A DNA stretch of 64,000 nt from Fructilactobacillus carniphilus (lineage in GTDB: Bacteria > Bacillota > Bacilli > Lactobacillales > Lactobacillaceae): positions 620,001 to 684,000 of the forward strand of contig NZ_CP097121.1 of assembly GCF_024029675.1 (NCBI RefSeq). The letters are read 5' to 3'. Below, piece after piece: positions 54,491 to 64,000 of this stretch. The notes beneath the pieces were generated by a model. The model saw only the letters and a program-made list of their open reading frames with translations, searched no databases and had not been told where the DNA came from. A program made the translations under genes and the position numbers. How positions within the stretch are numbered: the first letter of the stretch is position 1; the number at the start of each line of letters is the position of its first letter.

Positions 54491-54700
54491 TTACCGTTGG
54501 TGTAAATTATATTCACGAATGACTTGTTGGAGCGCATCCGCTTCGTTTTTTTCATGGAAAACTTGGTCCCCCACGTAACAGTCAAATTTGTCCGCATTGG
54601 CCACGATTTTACCCACCGTTTGACCTTTAATTTGAACTAAATTTTGGTGTTGGGGTGTTTCTACCACTTCTAATTCGATTTGCTTTTCTTTACGACTCAT
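54491..54700 (-). CDS. DUF2969 domain-containing protein
   Basis: A 69-aa cytosolic protein: SRKEKQIELEVVETP, then IKGQTVGKIVA and VFHEKNEADALQQVIREYNLH, matching DUF2969, a family confined to Lactobacillales. I start at the ATG at 54700, five bases after GGAGG; the longer frame runs antiparallel to nothing conserved and overlaps yidD. Role unknown; the neighbours suggest cell-envelope growth. Confidence 0.82.
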   Translation of the reverse strand: MSRKEKQIELEVVETPQHQNLVQIKGQTVGKIVANADKFDCYVGDQVFHEKNEADALQQVIREYNLHQR

Positions 54701-54713
54701 TCTAACCTCCATT

Positions 54714-54956
54714 CTACTTAACTTGATTCCGCCGGACACTAAAATGAGTGGGTACCGGGTCAAAGCCTCCCGGAACCAGCGGATTACACCGCAGGATACG
54801 AGCAATTCCCATCACCAACCCCCGCCAGCTACCAAATCGTTCAATGGCAGTCTGAGTATAGTGCGAGCAGGTCGGCTGATAGCGACAGGTTGGCGGTGTA
54901 TGTGCAGAGATTCCATTTTGATAAGCCCGAATGAGCTTGACTAAGAACGTTTGCAC
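54714..54956 (-). CDS. yidD: Membrane protein insertion efficiency factor YidD
   Basis: An 80-aa protein with the family signature [19 protein letters not shown] and [14 protein letters not shown]. It helps YidC insert membrane proteins and attaches peripherally through an amphipathic N-terminal helix ([12 protein letters not shown]). It starts four bases after the mbl stop codon. Confidence 0.95.
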   Translation of the reverse strand: MQTFLVKLIRAYQNGISAHTPPTCRYQPTCSHYTQTAIERFGSWRGLVMGIARILRCNPLVPGGFDPVPTHFSVRRNQVK

Positions 54957-54959
54957 GGC

Positions 54960-55985
54960 TTATTTATTGCTACCGAATAAGCTAAACTTTTGTTGAGGTT
55001 TCTTCATCGTATCAATGTGTTCCAGAAGCGAACTAGCTCCCTTGGCCACGTTTTCCAACGGGTCTTCTGATACCATCACGGGTACCGTTAGGGCATCAGA
55101 AATCACCACGTCAATGTTTTTCAGCATGGAACCACCTCCGGTCAACATCACTCCGCGATCAATGATGTCAGCAGCTAATTCTGGAGGAATCGTTTCCAAA
55201 ACGCTTTTGGCCGCATTAATAATCATTTGCACTGACAGGTGAATGGCATCGGCAATTTCACCACTGTTAATCGTAACCGAAATCGGCATTCCGCTCACGG
55301 CATCGCGTCCCCGCACCTGAAGTTCTTTAATATCATTGGGATCTGCTTTCGCTGTTCCAATTGATTTTTTGATTTTTTCTGCCGTGTGTTCCCCAATGAT
55401 AATGTTGTGGGTCCGTTTCATGTAATCCACAATATCTTGGTTCATGACGTCTCCGGCTAATTTCAACGACTTGCTAGCCACAATATCTCCCAGCGAAACC
55501 ACTGCAATATCAGAAGTTCCCCCTCCAATATCAATCACCATGCTTCCCGTTGGTTGAAAAATATCCATCCCAGCTCCAATGGCAGCTACTTTGGGTTCTT
55601 CTTCTAGAAAAACCTCTCCTCCCACTGATTTTTGAGCCGCTTCAATAATAGCTTTTCGTTCAATATTAGTAATGTTGGTTGGCGCACAGATCATTACCTT
55701 CGGTTTGGAAACCATCCCTTTAACACTTAATTTTTTAATGAAGTAATTTAACATCGCTTCCGTGACATCAAAGTCAGAGATTACTCCATCCTTTAAGGGA
55801 CGAATGGCTTTAATGTTGCCGGGGGTTCTACCGACCATTTCGTAGGCTTCTTTTCCGACAGCGAGTACCTTGTTAGTCTTGGTGTCAATTGCAACCACGG
55901 AAGGTTCGTTTAAAACGACCCCTTTTCCAGTTACAGATACCAACACATTGGCTGTTCCTAAGTCAATTCCGATATCTTCAGCCAT
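54960..55985 (-). CDS. mbl: MreB-like actin paralogue (Mbl)
   Basis: A 341-aa bacterial actin with IDLGTANVLVSVTGKGV, DIGGGTSDIAVVSLGDIVASK and LTGGGSML nucleotide motifs. It lacks the MFG... start of MreB and ends with a Lys/Phe tail (KPQQKFSLFGSNK). The second paralogue (mreB) is at 37232-38236, so both form the helical wall-synthesis machinery. ATG at 55985 after AAAGGAAG. In the murA-mbl-yidD-DUF2969-rodA row. Confidence 0.95.
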   Translation of the reverse strand: MAEDIGIDLGTANVLVSVTGKGVVLNEPSVVAIDTKTNKVLAVGKEAYEMVGRTPGNIKAIRPLKDGVISDFDVTEAMLNYFIKKLSVKGMVSKPKVMICAPTNITNIERKAIIEAAQKSVGGEVFLEEEPKVAAIGAGMDIFQPTGSMVIDIGGGTSDIAVVSLGDIVASKSLKLAGDVMNQDIVDYMKRTHNIIIGEHTAEKIKKSIGTAKADPNDIKELQVRGRDAVSGMPISVTINSGEIADAIHLSVQMIINAAKSVLETIPPELAADIIDRGVMLTGGGSMLKNIDVVISDALTVPVMVSEDPLENVAKGASSLLEHIDTMKKPQQKFSLFGSNK

Positions 55986-56050
55986 AATTTTCTTCCTTTC
56001 TTAATTAAAACTAGTTGTGTAAATTATATCATAAGTACATGATTATCACG

Positions 56051-57322
56051 CTATTCACCTGTTGAAACTCGTTCAATATCAGCTCCCAGGTGGCGTAATT
56101 TCTTTTCAATTTCGTAGTAACCCCGGTCTAAGTACTGGAGATTCGTAATTTGGGTTTCCCCAGTTGCAACTAATCCGGCAATAATGAGGGCCGCGGCCGC
56201 CCGTAAATCAGTCGCAGCCACCTCAGCCCCTTCAAACTTAGTGGGACCGTGCATGACCACCGTGTTCCCCTTAATTTCAAATTTAGCGTTCATCCGCCGT
56301 AATTCGTCTAAGTGCATAAACCGGTTTTCAAAGACCGTTTCGGTTAACGTACTAACCCCGTCCGCTTCTAACTGTAAGACGGTCATTTGTGGTTGCATAT
56401 CCGTCGGAAAACCCGGATACGGAGCGGTTTCGATGTCAACTGGTTTCAAAGTGGCTGGTCCCACAATTCGCACTCCAGCTTCTTCTTGAGTTACTTCCAC
56501 GCCCATTTCTCGTAACTTAGCAACGAGAGGCAGGTTGTGTTCCATAACAGCATCTTCCACTAATACGTTTCCTTGCGTAGCGGCCGCAGAAACCATGAAG
56601 GTCCCAGCTTCAATTCGGTCTTGTACAACCTTATGGTCCACTCCGTGTAACTGATCCACCCCTTGAATGGTCAAAGTATCCGTCCCGGCGCCTTCAATTT
56701 GCGCGCCCATGGCATTCAACATATCGGCTAAATCAACGATTTCTGGTTCCCGTGCTACGTTTTTAATCACAGTTTCCCCGTCAGCTAAGGTGGCAGCCAT
56801 CATTACGTTCTGAGTTGCTCCGACACTAGGAAAGTCAAAATAAATTTCTGCGCCGTGAAGTCCCTCAGGCGCCGTTGCCTCTACGTAACCTTCGTGTTGT
56901 TCAATCGTCGCTCCCATAGCTTCAAAACCACGTAAATGGATGTCAATCGGACGGGAACCAATCGCACAACCACCGGGCAGGGCAACTCGAGCCTTACCTA
57001 GGCGCGCCAGCAGTGGTCCCAAGACCACAATGGAAGCCCGCATCTTTGAAACATATTCAAAGGGAGCTTCACTACTAATCTCGCCCGTTGCGTCAACCGT
57101 AATTTGATTATGATTTTCGTCAAAATTAACCCGCAGGTTCAGACTTCGCAACACTTCATTCATGACGTGCACATCTGATAAAATCGGCGTGTTCGTTAGG
57201 ACACTCTTCCCACTACTCCCTAAAATAGTTGCTGCTAAAATGGGTAGCACCGCATTTTTAGCTCCTTCAATGTGCACACTTCCGGATAAACGGTTGCCAC
57301 CGCGAACAATAATTTTATCCAT
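56051..57322 (-). CDS. murA: UDP-N-acetylglucosamine 1-carboxyvinyltransferase
   Basis: A 423-aa enzyme adding enolpyruvate to UDP-GlcNAc, the first committed step of peptidoglycan synthesis. The catalytic cysteine (Cys119, equivalent to Cys115 in E. coli) is in [11 protein letters not shown], so the fosfomycin target site is intact. [12 protein letters not shown] at the N-terminus binds the substrate. The ATG at 57322 follows AGGAG. Between DUF1146 and mbl. Confidence 0.97.
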   Translation of the reverse strand: MDKIIVRGGNRLSGSVHIEGAKNAVLPILAATILGSSGKSVLTNTPILSDVHVMNEVLRSLNLRVNFDENHNQITVDATGEISSEAPFEYVSKMRASIVVLGPLLARLGKARVALPGGCAIGSRPIDIHLRGFEAMGATIEQHEGYVEATAPEGLHGAEIYFDFPSVGATQNVMMAATLADGETVIKNVAREPEIVDLADMLNAMGAQIEGAGTDTLTIQGVDQLHGVDHKVVQDRIEAGTFMVSAAATQGNVLVEDAVMEHNLPLVAKLREMGVEVTQEEAGVRIVGPATLKPVDIETAPYPGFPTDMQPQMTVLQLEADGVSTLTETVFENRFMHLDELRRMNAKFEIKGNTVVMHGPTKFEGAEVAATDLRAAAALIIAGLVATGETQITNLQYLDRGYYEIEKKLRHLGADIERVSTGE

Positions 57323-57354
57323 TTTTCTTCTCCTAGCTGCTTTTAAAATAAGAA

Positions 57355-57570
57355 TTATAAATTTTTGATGTTATCAATAAAGGAAAGAAAGAAATTACTG
57401 CTTAAAGAACCAATCACAATGGCCATTAAAACCAATAGAACTTTGCCCTGCTGTTCTTTAATCGGTAAAAACCGTTCAAAATGAATTCCTTGAATGGCCC
57501 AAAATGCTAAAATCACAAAAAAAAGCTGACTAATTACACTTATCAAAGCTTGTAATCCAAATCCATTCAT
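57355..57570 (-). CDS. DUF1146 family membrane protein (YwzB-like)
   Basis: A 71-aa protein with two membrane helices (about residues 6-25 and 45-64). The segment [15 protein letters not shown] is the DUF1146 signature. ATG at 57570 after GGAGG. Its position between atpC and murA is conserved in Bacillales and Lactobacillales. Function unknown. Confidence 0.85.
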   Translation of the reverse strand: MNGFGLQALISVISQLFFVILAFWAIQGIHFERFLPIKEQQGKVLLVLMAIVIGSLSSNFFLSFIDNIKNL

Positions 57571-57668
57571 TTTTCATTCCTCCGTTTATTGCTATCCTTA
57601 ATCTTATCATAAAATAACCATACTGTCGTTGAAACTACCCCGAGCGCACCGCTTTGGCTTCCCTCACA

Positions 57669-57702
57669 GAAAAAAAAAGAAAGCCATGCGAACATGACTT
57701 TC
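57669..57702 (-). terminator. Terminator of the atp operon
   Basis: GAAAG-T-CATG pairs with CATG-G-CTTTC over TTCG (minus strand, 57679-57702), followed by T9. The UUCG loop makes it very stable. Confidence 0.92.
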
Positions 57703-57713
57703 CTTTATCAAAA

Positions 57714-58142
57714 TTAACGCTGATTAGCAACATTAATTCGATTCAAGGCCCGGCGAAGTTCAACTTCGGCCCGTTTCATTGTATCGGCATCGTGTTTACT
57801 ATTGGCTTCTTCAAGTTCTCGTTGAGCCCGTTCCTTGGCACTATTAGCCCGGTCCACATCGATTTGATCTTTGCGTTCCGCACTATCGGCTACGATCGTT
57901 AACTCATTATTCGAAAATTCCACGAAACCACCGTTAACAGCGATTGTATCAGATTGACCGTCCTGATTTTTAAATTCAGCCGGCGCAATCTGCAAGGCAG
58001 CAATCACGGGAATATGGTTGGCCATGATCCCCAAATCACCACTTTGCGTTTGCACGACTGCTAATGAACAATTTTCATTAGTATAAACCGGCCCGTCCGG
58101 AGTCACGATACTAACGGTTAAAACATTTTTTGCTTCAGCCAA
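57714..58142 (-). CDS. atpC: F1Fo ATP synthase epsilon subunit
   Basis: A 142-aa central-stalk regulator. The N-terminal beta sandwich has LTVSIVTPDGPVY and GDLGIMANHIPVIAAL, and the C-terminal hairpin helices end ALNRINVANQR. Start is TTG at 58142 (nine-base spacing after GGAGG) since no ATG gives the conserved N-terminus. Last gene of the operon. Confidence 0.96.
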   Translation of the reverse strand: MAEAKNVLTVSIVTPDGPVYTNENCSLAVVQTQSGDLGIMANHIPVIAALQIAPAEFKNQDGQSDTIAVNGGFVEFSNNELTIVADSAERKDQIDVDRANSAKERAQRELEEANSKHDADTMKRAEVELRRALNRINVANQR

Positions 58143-58154
58143 TTAGATCCCTCC

Positions 58155-59573
<1,419 letters not shown>

Positions 59574-59589
59574 TTAATTCCTCCTATCA

Positions 59590-60510
59590 TTAGTGATTCA
59601 ATGCTTCCTGACCACCGGTAATTTCGGTGATTTCGGTCGTAATCGCAGCCTGTCGAGCCCGATTATATTTTAATTCCAAAGAAGAAATTAAATCATCAGC
59701 ATTGTCAGTTGCTGCTTTCATCGCCATTGAGCTTGACGAATGTTCGGCAGTCTTGGCATCTAAAATTGCCCCATACACTAAACTTTCAGAGTACTGTGGC
59801 AAAATGGCGTGTAACACTTCCTGTTCAGAAGGTTCAACCTCATATTCAGCGGTCAGCGCTTCCGTTTGGATGCTAGCTCCGGCTCCATCAGCACCACTCA
59901 TACTTTGTTCAATCGATTCTCGATCCATTGGGAGCAGTTTTTCTACCCGAAAGTCAGACCGAACCCGGTTTACAAAGTGGTTGTAGCACACGTAGAGTTC
60001 ACTAAATAAGTGGTCATTATACATCTGGGTAATTGTTTTCACAATCCCCTTCACCTCTTGAAATGTCGGAATGTCAGAAACACCGCGATACTCATAAGCA
60101 ACGTTAGCGCCATTCTTTTTATAGAAATCAGCGCCCGTACCACCTACTGCTAGGATAACGTAATCATCTGCATTAGGCGTATGGTCAGCAATGAACCGAT
60201 TGGTTCCGCGTAACGCGTTACTATTGTAACTACCAACCATTCCCCGATCAGACGTAATCACTAAGTAAGCCGTTGGACCTTTTTTACCTTGGTCCTGAGT
60301 CTTTGAAGGCGCTTGGCTATCTAACAAGTGTGATTCAGCCAAGTGCATTACGACCGCCTTAATTTTAGCGACGTATTCATTATACGTGGCCGTTTGCCCT
60401 TGAATTTGATTCAACTTTACGGTTTGCACCATTTGCATGGCTTCCGTAATTTGTCGGGTATTTTTGGTGGAGGCAATCCGGTGCTTGACTTCATTCATTG
60501 ATTCAGCCAT
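59590..60510 (-). CDS. atpG: F1Fo ATP synthase gamma subunit
   Basis: A 306-aa rotor shaft protein. N- and C-terminal coiled-coil helices ([19 protein letters not shown] and [20 protein letters not shown]) flank the globular part with [14 protein letters not shown] at 60510 after GGGAGG. Between atpA and atpD. Confidence 0.98.
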   Translation of the reverse strand: MAESMNEVKHRIASTKNTRQITEAMQMVQTVKLNQIQGQTATYNEYVAKIKAVVMHLAESHLLDSQAPSKTQDQGKKGPTAYLVITSDRGMVGSYNSNALRGTNRFIADHTPNADDYVILAVGGTGADFYKKNGANVAYEYRGVSDIPTFQEVKGIVKTITQMYNDHLFSELYVCYNHFVNRVRSDFRVEKLLPMDRESIEQSMSGADGAGASIQTEALTAEYEVEPSEQEVLHAILPQYSESLVYGAILDAKTAEHSSSSMAMKAATDNADDLISSLELKYNRARQAAITTEITEITGGQEALNH

Positions 60511-60530
60511 TGGTTATCCTCCCTTCAAAT

Positions 60531-62635
<2,105 letters not shown>

Positions 62636-62649
<14 letters not shown>

Positions 62650-63142
62650 GACTATCCAACCCCTTAATGTAAGAATCAATCAACGTCTTTTGATCATTGG
62701 CGTCTAAGTTCTTTTGAATAATCTTGGAAGCAATTTCAATAGATAAATCAGCTACGTCATCCTTTGTGCTAGCCAAGGCATCGCGTTTTTGCTGAGCGAT
62801 ATCCTTTTCAGCATTTTCTTTAATGGTTTTGGCATCCAAGTTTGCGTCATTAATAATTGATTCCCGGCGTTTGTCACCAGTTTGTTGTGCTTTACTAATG
62901 ATTTCGTTTGCTTCTGCTTGCGAATTAACTAAAGCTTCCTTGCGTTGTTTTGCCAATTCAAGGGCTTCAGTCCGCGACTTTTCGGCCGTATCAATATCAT
63001 TGGCAATTTTATCCGAACGATCTTGCATCATCTTAGTCACTGGCTTCCAAGCAACAATCTTGACCAGCCACATCAGAATAATGAAGAGGACCGCGTAGAA
63101 CAGGGCATCACCAATATTAAATGCCTCTCCAACCACTAACAT
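62636..63142 (-). CDS. atpF: F1Fo ATP synthase b subunit
   Basis: A 168-aa stator protein. One N-terminal membrane helix (about 10-27) then a long charged helix (ANDIDTAEKSRTEALELAKQRKEAL). ATG at 63142 after AAAGGAGGTG. Overlaps atpH. Confidence 0.97.
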
Positions 63143-63182
63143 CTATTGACACCTCCTTTGTTTGTTAATCAACATTAAATGA

Positions 63183-63413
<231 letters not shown>

Positions 63414-64000
63414 TTATTCCTCAATCGATAACTTTTGAGAAACATAAACACATGATAAAGTTACAAATACGTAGGCCTGAATACAGCCAATAAATACCGA
63501 GAATGCCATCCACGCCATTTCAAGCGGTGCTGAAATAGCAAGGGTTGCAATCCCATGCGAAAATGCCATTTTCGCAATCAAACCAGCCAGCAATTCACCA
63601 GCAAAAATATTACCGTACACCCGAATTCCAAGGGTTAAGAAATTAGTAAACTCTTCCATCAAGTTAATTGGCAACAAGTACGGAATGGGCTGCAGGTAGG
63701 TTTCAAAGTGACCTTTGTACCCTAACTTTTGCACACTCGAGAATTGAGCAATCAACATTGACATCAGCGCAAACGACATTGCAACGATTGGATCGGCCGT
63801 GGGACTCTTTACGTACACAATTCCACCCACTTCAATGTGGAGGAATAATCCCAATTGGTTAGATACCAAAATGAAGAAGAAGAGCGTAAAAGCCCACAAA
63901 CCATAATCCTTGGTTGCTCCACTTGGCATCGTCGACTTCACAATTCCGTTCGTAAAGTCAATCATGTACTCCAATAAATTTTGCTTCCCGGTGGGCTTCA
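63414..64000 (-). CDS. atpB: F1Fo ATP synthase a subunit (5' end outside the window)
   Basis: Partial gene: the frame stays open to the window edge (KPTGKQNLLEYMIDFTNG), and about 40 N-terminal residues of the usual 235-240 are missing, so the Met at 63974 is internal. The essential stator Arg is in EFTNFLTLGIRVYGNIFAGELL, and AFSVFIGCIQAYVFVTLSCVY is the last helix pair. It is the first gene of the operon seen here. Confidence 0.97.
   Translation of the reverse strand, partial: KPTGKQNLLEYMIDFTNGIVKSTMPSGATKDYGLWAFTLFFFILVSNQLGLFLHIEVGGIVYVKSPTADPIVAMSFALMSMLIAQFSSVQKLGYKGHFETYLQPIPYLLPINLMEEFTNFLTLGIRVYGNIFAGELLAGLIAKMAFSHGIATLAISAPLEMAWMAFSVFIGCIQAYVFVTLSCVYVSQKLSIEE

Overview
The window is a chromosomal stretch from a Gram-positive, rod-shaped lactic acid bacterium of the family Lactobacillaceae. 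The gene order (ytxH/DUF948 ... trxA-mutS2-zapA ... alaS ... ruvAB-mutLS-rny-cinA-pgsA-rodZ ... minDC-mreDCB-folC-valS ... rarA-usp ... rodA-mbl-murA-atp) is the classical backbone of that family. The moderate G+C content, the Phe-type Ddl (D-Ala-D-Lac type) and a series of missing backbone genes suggest a streamlined heterofermentative branch, for example Fructilactobacillus-like. The genus is inference. No rRNA, tRNA, insertion sequence, prophage or CRISPR array was seen.

Layout. 1-12.7 kb: envelope and housekeeping genes (YtxH, DUF948, MscS channel, RdgB, MurI, YslB), a GT-C type membrane protein divergent from an MFS transporter, a 28-codon hydrophobic peptide in its own transcription unit, an APC amino-acid permease, trxA, a frameshifted mutS2, zapA and DUF1292. 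12.7-31.7 kb: ruvX, alaS with a T-box leader, cshB, nrnA, dinB, yajC, ruvB, ruvA, mutL, mutS, ymdB, rny, cinA, pgsA and rodZ, all on the minus strand. 31.7-47.4 kb: ymfH/ymfF, minD/minC, mreDCB, folC, valS with a T-box leader, tpx, thiI, a cysteine desulfurase and ezrA. 47.5-51 kb: a plus-strand island of rpsD (with a long structured leader), yueI, rarA, a small membrane protein and a universal stress protein. 51-64 kb: an orphan XRE/TPR regulator, ddl, rodA, DUF2969, yidD, mbl, murA, DUF1146 and the F1Fo ATP synthase operon, which is cut by the window end inside atpB.

How the genes work together. Three themes dominate. The first is cell shape and division: MreB, Mbl, MreC, MreD, RodZ, RodA, MinC, MinD, EzrA and ZapA, with wall precursors from MurI, MurA and Ddl. 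The second is DNA repair and recombination: MutS, MutL, RuvA, RuvB, RuvX, RarA, DinB and a broken MutS2. The third is translation and RNA: AlaS, ValS, S4, RNase Y, NrnA, CshB and ThiI.

Most notable signals. RNase Y keeps its membrane anchor, coiled coil and KH domain but has lost nearly every metal ligand of its HD nuclease domain by substitution, without a length change. recA is absent from the normally conserved cinA-recA-rny position. Further expected genes (ireB, cvpA, queA/tgt, ymfI, radC) are also missing from their usual positions. mutS2 is broken by one base in an A8 run. The rpsD leader can form a crossing (pseudoknotted) fold. Gene-order comparisons rest on remembered synteny of Bacillus subtilis and Lactobacillus plantarum, not on a search.
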